Below, in pieces: positions 1-7,886 of a DNA stretch of 20,564 bases. Each line of letters starts with the position of its first letter. The stretch's first letter is position 1. The notes under the pieces are model-generated. The model ran no database searches. It saw nothing but the letters and a program-made list of their open reading frames with translations, and was not told where the DNA came from. The DNA comes from Cytophagales bacterium (GTDB taxonomy: Bacteria > Bacteroidota > Bacteroidia > Cytophagales > Cyclobacteriaceae): assembly GCA_003500135.1 (NCBI GenBank), contig DNTA01000043.1:1-20564 (forward strand), given 5' to 3'. The translations under genes and the position numbers were made by a program.

Positions 1-749
1 ACATTATTTAAAATCCCCTCCGACTGAACCTCTACCTTGTCTTTGTTAAAAAGGTTGGCCAGATAATCCAGCTCTCCATCTTCCACCATACGGTCTACCA
101 CTACAATCGCATTATTTAGGTCTCCCCCACGAATAAGGTTCTGCTTGTATAGCATTTCGAGTTCGTGCAGGAAGCAAAACGTTCTGGAAGAGGCTACTTC
201 TCTTTCAAATTCAGAAATATTATTCAGTGAAGCATGCTGGCTGCCCAAAACAGGAGAATTGTAGTCGATCATAACCGTTAACCGGTAATCATCGAGTGGA
301 AGCGCTGCAATCTCTACATTCCTTTCATGGTCGCGATAGAAGACTCCTTCAGGAACTTCAAAGAAATTCCGCAGAGCGTTTTGCTCTTCAAGGCCGGCCT
401 CTTTCAGAATATTTATAAACTGCTGCGAACTCCCATCCATTATGGGAGGTTCCGGGCCGTCGATCTGAATCAGGATGTTGTCGATCTGAAGGCCTGCCAA
501 TGCAGCCATGGTGTGCTCTACTGTATTTACCCTGGCGCCACTTTGTTCTATAGTAGTACCTCTCGATAGATCAACCACGTTATCGACATCGGCATCAACA
601 AGGGGTTGACCTTCAATATCTATTCTTTGAAATTTTATTCCATGATTGGGTTTTGCCGGTAAAAAAGTCATGTTGGATTCCACACCAGTGTGCAAACCTA
701 CTCCAGAGACCGTAACCGACTTCTTAATAGTGTGTTGCTTAATGAACAT
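1..749 (-). CDS. lpxC: UDP-3-O-acyl-N-acetylglucosamine deacetylase LpxC, 5' part (probably LpxC-FabZ fusion)
   Basis: The enzyme removes the acetyl group from UDP-3-O-acyl-GlcNAc, the committed step of lipid A synthesis in the cytoplasm. I translated the minus strand from the ATG at 749; the frame stays open for 249 codons to the window edge, so the 3' part is missing. Early residues (KKSVTVSGVGLHTG) are the classic LpxC start. TVEHTMAAL places His79 at the same number as the first zinc ligand of E. coli LpxC, followed by IDGPEPPIMDGSS. The second zinc site (HxxxD) would lie beyond the edge. In Bacteroidota this gene is usually fused to fabZ; that is family knowledge and cannot be seen here. 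It follows lpxD by 10 bases and is surely co-transcribed with it. Confidence 0.95.
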   Translation of the reverse strand, partial: MFIKQHTIKKSVTVSGVGLHTGVESNMTFLPAKPNHGIKFQRIDIEGQPLVDADVDNVVDLSRGTTIEQSGARVNTVEHTMAALAGLQIDNILIQIDGPEPPIMDGSSQQFINILKEAGLEEQNALRNFFEVPEGVFYRDHERNVEIAALPLDDYRLTVMIDYNSPVLGSQHASLNNISEFEREVASSRTFCFLHELEMLYKQNLIRGGDLNNAIVVVDRMVEDGELDYLANLFNKDKVEVQSEGILNN

Positions 750-759
750 ATGAGGTCTA

Positions 760-1800
760 TTAATCAGCCCGCAAATCTAAGACTTTTTTTTCAAGTTCAT
801 TGATGCGCTCCTGTAATTCGGGCAATTTTTTAAATAGCGCAAATGACTTCATGTACTCTTTGTGGTCCAGGGCAGGGTAACCAAATTTAATAGTATCCGG
901 TTTTTTTATGGATTTCGACAAGCCTGTTTTCGCTGCCAATGTGGTTCTATCGGCAATTTCCAGATGGCCTACAATGCCCACCTGTCCGGCAATAACGCAG
1001 TTTTTACCCATTTTGGTGGAACCCGAAACGCCAGACTGAGCTGCAATTACGGTGTTATCGCCAATCTCAACATTGTGCGCAAGCTGTACTAAATTATCGA
1101 TTTTTGCACCTTTTTTTACGACAGTGGAGCCTAAGGTGGCACAATCTATTGTAGTATTGGCTCCAATATCCACATTATCCTCAATGATCACATTGCCAAG
1201 CTGCGGTATGGTTTTATAACTGCCATCCTGCTGGGGGGCAAAACCAAACCCATCACTGCCAATAACTGCACCAGCGTGAATGACACACTTCTGACCGATC
1301 TTGCATTGAGCATATATCTTTACCCCGGCGTAAATTATGGTGTTATCAGCAATGGATACGTCATCTCCGATATATGCATTGGGGTATATTTTTACATTAT
1401 TGCCAATAGTGGCTTTTTCACCGACATAGGCAAAAGCACCGATATAAACATCCTCACCTACTTTGGCCGATTCACTTACAAAAGAAGGTTGTTCGATGCC
1501 TTTCTTGCTAAATGAGATAATTTTATGGTACTCTTCCAGCAAAACTGTGAACGCCGTATAGGGATCTTCTACCCTGATCAAAACGGAATTAACCGGCTTT
1601 TTGGGCTCAAAATCCTGTGCAACGATAATGGCAGAAGCTTTAGTATCGTAAATGAAGGGCTCATACTTGGGGTTAGATAAAAAAGTAATACTTCCTTTTT
1701 CTGCGTCCTGTATTTTGCCAAGTGTAAAAATTTCCTCCCTGCCATTGCCCTCATATTTTGCACCGAGCATAGCAGCTATCTGTTCAACTGTAAATTTCAT
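760..1800 (-). CDS. lpxD: UDP-3-O-acylglucosamine N-acyltransferase LpxD
   Basis: LpxD adds the second, amide-linked hydroxyacyl chain to the lipid A precursor, using acyl-ACP. The 346-residue length is normal for the family. After an N-terminal uridine-binding domain (about residues 1-105) comes a long run of hexapeptide repeats (pattern I/V-G-x-x), which builds the left-handed beta helix. [14 protein letters not shown] contains His242, matching the catalytic base of E. coli LpxD (His239), and a C-terminal helix ending in a charged coiled stretch ([14 protein letters not shown]) follows. The gene sits 21 bases after the HD gene and 10 bases before lpxC. It acts directly after LpxC in the pathway, so this is a lipid A operon. 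Confidence 0.95.
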   Translation of the reverse strand: MKFTVEQIAAMLGAKYEGNGREEIFTLGKIQDAEKGSITFLSNPKYEPFIYDTKASAIIVAQDFEPKKPVNSVLIRVEDPYTAFTVLLEEYHKIISFSKKGIEQPSFVSESAKVGEDVYIGAFAYVGEKATIGNNVKIYPNAYIGDDVSIADNTIIYAGVKIYAQCKIGQKCVIHAGAVIGSDGFGFAPQQDGSYKTIPQLGNVIIEDNVDIGANTTIDCATLGSTVVKKGAKIDNLVQLAHNVEIGDNTVIAAQSGVSGSTKMGKNCVIAGQVGIVGHLEIADRTTLAAKTGLSKSIKKPDTIKFGYPALDHKEYMKSFALFKKLPELQERINELEKKVLDLRAD

Positions 1801-1821
1801 TCAAATATTATAGGTAGAATG

Positions 1822-3051
1822 CTACAAAGTTAAAATTTTAGGCCAGCTTAGATAAAACTTTTTGACGATTTTGCGCATAGCCTTGATATTTGGCAAGTCC
1901 GACGCAACGGCCACATCGACAATTTCTCCTGATTTTTTTAAAACTTTTATTTTTTTTCCGCCTATCAGATAGGCAGCATTACTGATTTCTCCACTTGAAA
2001 CAAAAAAACCTGCTTCTTCCATATTGACTTTTAATTGTGCTGAAACCTTCTCTTTGAGTGATGTTATCTCTCCCACATTAAAAGGTGATTCCTGAAGTTT
2101 TACCTTAAATAATTTTCTCTCGAGCAACATCTCTCCCAACTGCTTTAACACGTTATCGCCCGAATGCAACCCTTGTTTTACTGCATAAAGAATATCGTAA
2201 TCATCTAAAGAAAGGTAAGCTGCCAGTAAATTCTTATCCCTTTTAAAGTCTTCTTCACTGAATTGACCTGATAAAAAAGAGTTTAATTCGGGACTAAAAT
2301 GAAGTTCTGCACCATTTTGAATTAAATGTCGCATTCGACTGACCAGCTGGATCAGCATTTTTTCTACTCCAATGGTGGTTTTATGTAAATATACCTGCCA
2401 GTACATCAGACGCCTGGCGCTAAGAAAATTTTCAATACTGTAAATCCCTTTTTCCTCTACAATTATTTCATTATTGACTACCGTAAGTAATTTAATAATA
2501 CGCTCAGAACCTATTTTTCCTTCTGACACACCAGTGAAAAAGCTATCTCGATTAAGGTAGTCCAATCGATCAATATCGAGTTGACTGGCTATCAGCTGGT
2601 TGAAAAACTTTCTTTCGTACTGGCTATTGAACATCTTTAAAGCAAGGTCCAGCGCCCCGTTGTATTGCCGGTTCAGCTCTTCCATGATCAGCGACGAAAT
2701 TTGCTCATGTGGCACACCTGGCGCCAACACCTGCTCCAGGGCATGTGAAAACGGGGCATGGCCTATATCGTGTAAAAGAATGGCCAATAGTGCGGCCGTA
2801 TATTCATCGTCATCTATTTCAATCCCTTTTTCCCTCAAATTGTCCAGTGTCTCTTTCATGAGGTGCATAGCCCCCAGAGCGTGGTGAAACCGTGTGTGGA
2901 GTGCGCCCGGGTAAACATAATCAGTTAAACCGAGCTGTTTTATACGGCGCAATCTTTGCAGAAACGGATGATCAATAATATCGTATATAAGTTCATTGGG
3001 TATATTTATGAAACCGTATACCGGGTCATTAATGATTTTTTTCTTATTCAA
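1822..3051 (-). CDS. HD-domain phosphohydrolase (SAMHD1/YwfO-like)
   Basis: This is a metal-dependent HD-superfamily protein of 409 residues, the usual length for the family related to dNTP triphosphohydrolases. Visible metal-binding elements are RFHHALG (His57), LLHDIGHAPFSH (His94-Asp95) and SQLDIDRLDYLNRD (Asp159/161). The N-terminal motif INDPVYGFINIP followed by PFLQRLRRIKQLG is typical of the SAMHD1/YwfO group. The substrate cannot be told from sequence; dNTP hydrolysis is an inference from the family. It is the first gene of the leftward unit with lpxD and lpxC, and is divergent from porX with only 51 bases between them. I did not find a clean Bacteroidota promoter in that gap. Confidence 0.88.
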   Translation of the reverse strand: MNKKKIINDPVYGFINIPNELIYDIIDHPFLQRLRRIKQLGLTDYVYPGALHTRFHHALGAMHLMKETLDNLREKGIEIDDDEYTAALLAILLHDIGHAPFSHALEQVLAPGVPHEQISSLIMEELNRQYNGALDLALKMFNSQYERKFFNQLIASQLDIDRLDYLNRDSFFTGVSEGKIGSERIIKLLTVVNNEIIVEEKGIYSIENFLSARRLMYWQVYLHKTTIGVEKMLIQLVSRMRHLIQNGAELHFSPELNSFLSGQFSEEDFKRDKNLLAAYLSLDDYDILYAVKQGLHSGDNVLKQLGEMLLERKLFKVKLQESPFNVGEITSLKEKVSAQLKVNMEEAGFFVSSGEISNAAYLIGGKKIKVLKKSGEIVDVAVASDLPNIKAMRKIVKKFYLSWPKILTL

Positions 3052-3102
3052 TTTACTATTGATTACTTTGACTTAACTATTTGAACTATCATCCTGAAAG
3101 CT

Positions 3103-4662
3103 ATGCAAAGATATAATATTTTATGGGCCGACGATGAAATCGAACTGCTCAAACCCCATGTCCTGTTTCTCAATAAAAAGGGCTATGACATTACAGAGGT
3201 GACCAGTGGCCCGGAAGCCATTGAAGCCTGCGAAAATCAAGGTTTTGATGTGATTTTTCTTGATGAAAATATGCCCGGAATGACGGGTCTGGAAACCTTA
3301 AGTCAGATTAAATCATTCCGCCCTGATATTCCTGTGGTGATGATCACCAAAAGTGAAGAAGAACATCTGATGGAAGAGGCAATCGGTTCAAAAATAGCGG
3401 ATTACCTTATTAAGCCCCTTAACCCTAACCAGATACTGCTTTCCGTTAAAAAAATACTGGATAACAAAAGGCTGGTGAGTGAAAGGACCAATATGGGCTA
3501 TCAGCAGGATTTCAGAAACCTAAGCATGGCTTTCAACGATTATCTGGATCATGAAGAATGGGTAGATATTTATAAAAAACTGGTGTACTGGCAGTTAGAG
3601 ATAGAAGCTGCCAAAAGCGATGAAATGGAAGAAGTGCTCCAAATGCAAATGAGTGAAGCAAATGCCAATTTTACCAAATACGTAAAGGAAAATTATGAAA
3701 GTTGGTTGAATGATCCGGACGTTGGCAGGCCATTACTTTCTCATGAATTAATGAAAAAGAGGGTTTTCCCTGAACTTTCAAATGAGCTTCCGCTTGTATT
3801 TGTTTTAATTGACAACCTTCGGCTGGACCAGTGGAAGATAATTCAACCTATGATCAAAGATTATTTTAATGTCGATCGGGAGTCGCATTATTATTCTATC
3901 CTACCTACTACTACGGCCTATTCGCGAAATGCGATTTTCTCAGGGTATTTACCACTTGAGATGAAAAAAAACTATCCGAACTTATGGGTAGATGAAGATT
4001 CGGAGGAAGGAAAAAACAACAATGAAGACAAGTTTTTGGCCAAGCAGATTGAACGAAACAGGCTGAATATTAAACATGTCTACCATAAAATAAAAAATCA
4101 GTCACAAGGCAAGAACCTGGTTGAAGGTGCAAATAACCTCCTGAATAATGACCTTAGCGTGATCGTATATAATTTTGTAGATATGCTCTCTCATGCGCGC
4201 ACCGAAATGGAAGTGATTCGCGAACTGGCGCCGGATGAATCGGCTTATCGATCACTGACCCGGTCGTGGTTTGAGCATTCCCCATTATTTGATCTTTTAC
4301 GAGCGCTTGCCGATAAGCCCGTAAAATTGATCATCTCTACCGATCATGGCACAACACGCGTAAAAAAACCATTTCGAATTATTGGTGACCGTAATACCAA
4401 CACGAACCTTAGGTTCAAAGTGGGCAAAAACCTGGGGTTTGAAGAAGAAAAAGTCTTCGTTTCAAGAAAACCCGAACTGCTTCATTTGCCTAAACCCAAC
4501 GTTTCTTCGGCTTATGTTTTTTCAGTTGAAGATTACTTTTTTGCCTATCCCAACAACTATAATCATTATGTCAAATACTACAGCGACACTTTCCAGCATG
4601 GGGGTTTGTCTATGGAGGAAATGATAATTCCAATTATTTCTTTAACTTCGAAAGCCGTTTAA
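3103..4662 (+). CDS. porX: PorX-type response regulator with PglZ phosphatase domain
   Basis: PorX is the response regulator that controls the type IX secretion system and gliding in Bacteroidota, acting with the sensor kinase PorY and the sigma factor SigP. The 519 residues match PorX length. Residues 1-120 are a receiver domain: acidic pair Asp10-Asp11, phosphoacceptor Asp54 in FLDENMPG, and the conserved Lys in YLIKPLNP. After a helical linker, a PglZ domain (about 210-519) of the alkaline phosphatase superfamily carries PTTTAYSRN with Thr271, which I recall as the catalytic residue studied in PorX. It also carries STDHGT and FQHGG metal-binding motifs. There is no DNA-binding output domain. 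No porY is in this window. tsaE follows after 9 bases, so the two are probably one transcript. Confidence 0.93.
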   Translation: MQRYNILWADDEIELLKPHVLFLNKKGYDITEVTSGPEAIEACENQGFDVIFLDENMPGMTGLETLSQIKSFRPDIPVVMITKSEEEHLMEEAIGSKIADYLIKPLNPNQILLSVKKILDNKRLVSERTNMGYQQDFRNLSMAFNDYLDHEEWVDIYKKLVYWQLEIEAAKSDEMEEVLQMQMSEANANFTKYVKENYESWLNDPDVGRPLLSHELMKKRVFPELSNELPLVFVLIDNLRLDQWKIIQPMIKDYFNVDRESHYYSILPTTTAYSRNAIFSGYLPLEMKKNYPNLWVDEDSEEGKNNNEDKFLAKQIERNRLNIKHVYHKIKNQSQGKNLVEGANNLLNNDLSVIVYNFVDMLSHARTEMEVIRELAPDESAYRSLTRSWFEHSPLFDLLRALADKPVKLIISTDHGTTRVKKPFRIIGDRNTNTNLRFKVGKNLGFEEEKVFVSRKPELLHLPKPNVSSAYVFSVEDYFFAYPNNYNHYVKYYSDTFQHGGLSMEEMIIPIISLTSKAV

Positions 4663-4671
4663 GGGATAGTT

Positions 4672-5121
4672 GTGAAAGAAAAAGAGGTAAACCAATCAAT
4701 TCAATACCATTCAAAGTCAATTACAGATTTACCCGAATTGGCCGATCAGTTGATCAGCTTTGCGGATGACCTGAATATTTGGCTTTTCGATGGCGATATG
4801 GGCGCTGGTAAAACTACATTGATTAAGGCCGTATGTGAGGCGCTCAATGTGCTAGACCAGGTGAACAGCCCAACTTTTGCCCTTGTCAATGAATATTTAA
4901 CCGGCCAAGACGACCTGGTTTATCACTTCGACTTCTATCGCATCGATTCCGAAAAAGAGGCTTTTGATATTGGTGTGGAAGAATATTTCCAATCTGGTTA
5001 TATTTGTTTAATTGAATGGCCGGCGAAAATCCCGACTCTTTTGCCGGACCAATATTTAAAAATCGCTATTGTTCTTAATGAGGACGGCAGCAGAACAATA
5101 ACAGCTACAAAAAATGACTGA
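4672..5121 (+). CDS. tsaE: tRNA threonylcarbamoyladenosine synthesis ATPase TsaE
   Basis: TsaE is the small P-loop ATPase that works with TsaB and TsaD to make the t6A modification at position 37 of tRNAs reading ANN codons. The 149-residue length is typical. The Walker A loop GDMGAGKTT lies at residues 41-49, followed by NSPTFALVNEY (the conserved SPTF switch), YHFDFYRI and IEWPAKI, all family signatures. The start is a GTG at 4672, 9 bases after the porX stop; no ATG fits before the conserved region. Its end overlaps the next gene by 8 bases, which suggests translational coupling. The other t6A genes are not here. Confidence 0.94.
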   Translation: MKEKEVNQSIQYHSKSITDLPELADQLISFADDLNIWLFDGDMGAGKTTLIKAVCEALNVLDQVNSPTFALVNEYLTGQDDLVYHFDFYRIDSEKEAFDIGVEEYFQSGYICLIEWPAKIPTLLPDQYLKIAIVLNEDGSRTITATKND

Positions 5122-6340
5122 TAAGCCAAATACTGGTTTTGAGGAGTTGGCCAAAGAAAGTCAACTTTACCCACAGGAATCGATGGTTAAAATAAAGAAG
5201 GGCAAAAAGTCTTTATTTATAGGCATACCCAAGGAAACGGACTATCAGGAAAACCGGTTGGCTTTGACTCCCGGAGGAGTGGAAGTACTCGTAAATAACG
5301 GGCATGAAATTTGGTTGGAAAGCGAAGCGGGAAAGCCTTCCAACTATTCTGATTCTGATTTTAGTGAGGCAGGAGCCAGAATCATTTACTCCAAAGAAGA
5401 GCTTTATAAAGCTAATGTGGTTTTAAAGGTAGAACCGCCCAACAGCGAAGAAATAAACCTGATCTCATCGGGGTCTACCTTAATTTCAGCGCTTCAATTG
5501 ACCAATATACGAAAAACATATATTGACAAACTCAATAAGAAAAAGATCACCGCGATCGGTTACGAACTAATCGAAGACAAAGTAGGGGGTATGCCCGTTG
5601 TAAGGGCCATGAGTGAAATTGCCGGATGCTCGGTAATGAGCATCGCGGCAGATTATTTAAGTAGCAGCAAGGAAGGCAAAGGCATTCTTCTTGGGGGTAT
5701 CACCGGTGTGCCCCCGACCAAAGTTGTGATACTGGGGGCTGGTACGGTGGCTGAATATGCATGCAGGTCGGCTTTGGGACTTGGGGCTGAAGTGCAGGTT
5801 TTCGACAATCATCTTTATAAACTAAGGAGATTGAAGCACATAATCGGACAGCAGATTTACACTAGTAGTCTTGATTCAGTAAGGTTACTTGAAGCATTGA
5901 AAAGTGCAGATGTTGTAATCGGCGCCATTCGGCTGGAGAAAGGTCGGCAAAGGTTTTTTGTGCCCGAAGAATGGGTTTCTCAAATGAAGCCCGGAGCCGT
6001 AATTATCGATGTCAGTATTGATCAGGGAGGATGCTTTGAAACCTCGGAAATGACCACACACCTCAAGCCTGTATTCAGCCGGTATGGTATTGTACACTAT
6101 TGTGTGCCCAACATTGCCTCACGAGTTGCGCGAACCGCCACAGCGGCGTTCAGTAATATTTTCACCCCGATATTTGTACAGGCTGCTGAAGCCGGCGGCA
6201 TTGAAGAAATGATATATGCACACTCCTGGTTTCTGAAAGGCATATATACCTTCAAAGGCAATCTTACGAATGCAGATATGGGGAGAAAATTAAATATGCC
6301 TAACCATGACCTGAATATTTTGTTGGCGCCAAGGTTTTAA
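5114..6340 (+). CDS. Alanine dehydrogenase / transhydrogenase-alpha-like protein with altered active site
   Basis: This NAD-dependent protein of 408 residues has the alanine dehydrogenase fold. Seen in order: an N-terminal extension of about 33 residues absent from standard enzymes; IGIPKETDYQENRLALTP with the substrate-binding Arg; VLKVEPP with the conserved Lys; MSEIAG; the NAD-binding motif GAGTVAEYACRSALGLGA; and VIIDVSIDQGGCFE with the conserved Asp. However, where alanine dehydrogenase has its catalytic His (LHL), this protein has ALQL with Gln128. Database entries would probably call it alanine dehydrogenase, but the reaction is doubtful. It overlaps tsaE by 8 bases and ends 5 bases from the convergent pyrB. 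Family membership is firm; activity is not. Confidence 0.82.
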   Translation: MTDKPNTGFEELAKESQLYPQESMVKIKKGKKSLFIGIPKETDYQENRLALTPGGVEVLVNNGHEIWLESEAGKPSNYSDSDFSEAGARIIYSKEELYKANVVLKVEPPNSEEINLISSGSTLISALQLTNIRKTYIDKLNKKKITAIGYELIEDKVGGMPVVRAMSEIAGCSVMSIAADYLSSSKEGKGILLGGITGVPPTKVVILGAGTVAEYACRSALGLGAEVQVFDNHLYKLRRLKHIIGQQIYTSSLDSVRLLEALKSADVVIGAIRLEKGRQRFFVPEEWVSQMKPGAVIIDVSIDQGGCFETSEMTTHLKPVFSRYGIVHYCVPNIASRVARTATAAFSNIFTPIFVQAAEAGGIEEMIYAHSWFLKGIYTFKGNLTNADMGRKLNMPNHDLNILLAPRF

Positions 6341-6345
6341 GGCAG

Positions 6346-7278
6346 TTATTGATTGGAACGCACTGAAGCCAATAAATATAACACTGCCATTCGTATGGCC
6401 ACTCCGTTTTCGACCTGATCAAGAATAATTGAATGATCGGAGTCAGCAACATCTGAGGCAAGTTCAACGCCCCTGTTGATTGGGCCAGGGTGCATAATCG
6501 TGATCTCTTTGTCAAGAGAATCCAGCATGGCTTTATTAATGCCATAGTAGAGTGAATACTCCCTGGTAGAAGGGAAGTATTTTATTTGTTGACGCTCCAG
6601 TTGGATTCGCAATACATTTGCCACATCACACCATTGCAAGGCTTTCATTACGTCCAGTTCTACCTGAACACCTAAAGTATGGATGAACTTAGGGATCAAA
6701 GTGTTTGGTCCACACACCATAACTTCGGCGCCAAGCTTTTTCAAAGCGAATATGTTCGAAATTGCCACTCTGGAATGTAAAATGTCACCAATGATGGCCA
6801 CTTTGAGCCCTTCAAATGATGTATGTTTGCTACGGATAGAGAAAGTATCCAACAATGCCTGTGTCGGATGCTCATGTGTGCCGTCTCCGGCATTTACAAT
6901 ATTGGCTTTAATATGTTTGGCCAAAAAATGTGGCGCCCCGGGGCTTGGATGCCTCATCACGATCATGTCCACTTTCATAGCCAAAATATTGTTCACGGTA
7001 TCCAGCAAGGTTTCACCCTTTTTTACCGAACTGCTCGATGAAGAGAAATTAATCACATCAGCGGAAAGTCGCTTTTCAGCCAGTTCAAAGGATAATCTGG
7101 TGCGTGTTGAATTTTCGAAAAACACATTCGCAATCGTGATATCACGCAGGGAAGGCACTTTTTTGATCGGCCGGTTGATCACCTCCTTAAATTGGTCGGC
7201 TATTTCAAAAATCAATTGAAGATCATCGTAAGTCAGGTTTTTAATTCCAAGGAGATGATTAACACTAAGTTCCGACAT
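6346..7278 (-). CDS. pyrB: Aspartate carbamoyltransferase catalytic subunit
   Basis: PyrB condenses carbamoyl phosphate with aspartate, the first committed step of pyrimidine synthesis. The carbamoyl phosphate loop FFENSTRTRLSFELAEKRL (Ser57-Thr-Arg-Thr-Arg in this numbering), then MRHPSPGAPHFLAKH, HPTQALLDTFSI and HPGPINRGVEL are all intact. I place the start at the ATG at 7278, giving 310 residues, close to E. coli PyrB. The frame extends two codons further to a TTG that directly abuts the pyrR stop, but ATG at this spacing is more likely. It lies 6 bases after pyrR and is clearly co-transcribed with it. No regulatory subunit gene (pyrI) is visible, so this may be an unregulated trimer or may have pyrI elsewhere. 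Confidence 0.96.
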   Translation of the reverse strand: MSELSVNHLLGIKNLTYDDLQLIFEIADQFKEVINRPIKKVPSLRDITIANVFFENSTRTRLSFELAEKRLSADVINFSSSSSSVKKGETLLDTVNNILAMKVDMIVMRHPSPGAPHFLAKHIKANIVNAGDGTHEHPTQALLDTFSIRSKHTSFEGLKVAIIGDILHSRVAISNIFALKKLGAEVMVCGPNTLIPKFIHTLGVQVELDVMKALQWCDVANVLRIQLERQQIKYFPSTREYSLYYGINKAMLDSLDKEITIMHPGPINRGVELASDVADSDHSIILDQVENGVAIRMAVLYLLASVRSNQ

Positions 7279-7284
7279 GCGCAA

Positions 7285-7827
7285 TTAAGCTTTATTGACT
7301 AACCAAACATTGTCTTTTCTTTTACCCTGTTCCGACCATCCTACATCAACACGTTGCGACTCCAGGGTATTTACTGTTCGCCCTACATATTTGGGCTCGA
7401 TCGGAAGGTCACGGCCATATTTTCTGTTAATCAACACCAACAACTCTACCTCAGCCGGCCTGCCAAAAGCTATCATGGCATCCAGCGCCGCTCTTACACT
7501 TCTGCCAGTATATAATACATCGTCAATAAGTATGACGCGCTTATTTTCAATAATGAAATCTATTTGGGTTTCATTGGCCACAATCGGTGTATCGCGTCGT
7601 CTGAAGTCGTCGCGATAGAAAGTGATGTCGAGATATCCTAAATTAATGTCTTTTTTAAGCTCCTTCCCCAGCTCTGCTGCTATGCGATTGGCCAAAAATA
7701 TTCCCCTGGGTTGCAAACCCAACAGAACTGAAGCCGAAAAATTCGCATGGTTTTCTATCAGTTGCTGACAAAGGCGACTGACGGTAAGTTTCAGCAAGTC
7801 CTGATCTAATATGAGCTTTTTATTCAT
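7285..7827 (-). CDS. pyrR: PyrR pyrimidine regulator / uracil phosphoribosyltransferase family protein
   Basis: This type I phosphoribosyltransferase of 180 residues has the PyrR length and the PRPP-binding loop VILIDDVLYTGRSVRAAL at about residues 98-115. It also has GLQPRGIFLANRIA, DITFYRDDFRRR and a C-terminal VGRTVNTLESQRVDV. In Bacillus, PyrR binds a leader in pyr mRNA and causes attenuation, and it also has uracil phosphoribosyltransferase activity. Here the predicted transcription start is only about 8 bases before the ATG, leaving no room for such a leader, so the RNA-binding role is uncertain. pyrB follows after 6 bases. Confidence 0.93.
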   Translation of the reverse strand: MNKKLILDQDLLKLTVSRLCQQLIENHANFSASVLLGLQPRGIFLANRIAAELGKELKKDINLGYLDITFYRDDFRRRDTPIVANETQIDFIIENKRVILIDDVLYTGRSVRAALDAMIAFGRPAEVELLVLINRKYGRDLPIEPKYVGRTVNTLESQRVDVGWSEQGKRKDNVWLVNKA

Positions 7828-7841
7828 GGCCTTGTATGCGG

Positions 7842-7849
7842 CAAATATA
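7842..7849 (-). promoter_or_regulatory. Predicted -7 box of the pyrRB promoter
   Basis: On the minus strand this reads TATATTTG, an exact match to the Bacteroidota -7 consensus TAnnTTTG. No good -33 TTTG lies 19 bases upstream (CATG is there). Transcription would begin near 7835, giving a leader of about 8 bases before the pyrR ATG. Confidence 0.45.
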
Positions 7850-7886
7850 AAAAATTGGCTTGACTTGCCATGAACGGAAGGAGTTT

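Noticed and set aside
327..569. 80-residue plus-strand frame
   Set aside because: It lies opposite the clear LpxC coding region and shows no domain; it is a shadow.
6683..7219. 178-residue plus-strand frame opposite pyrB
   Set aside because: Long but fully antisense to the intact, highly conserved PyrB; the translation is Ser/Cys-rich without family motifs.
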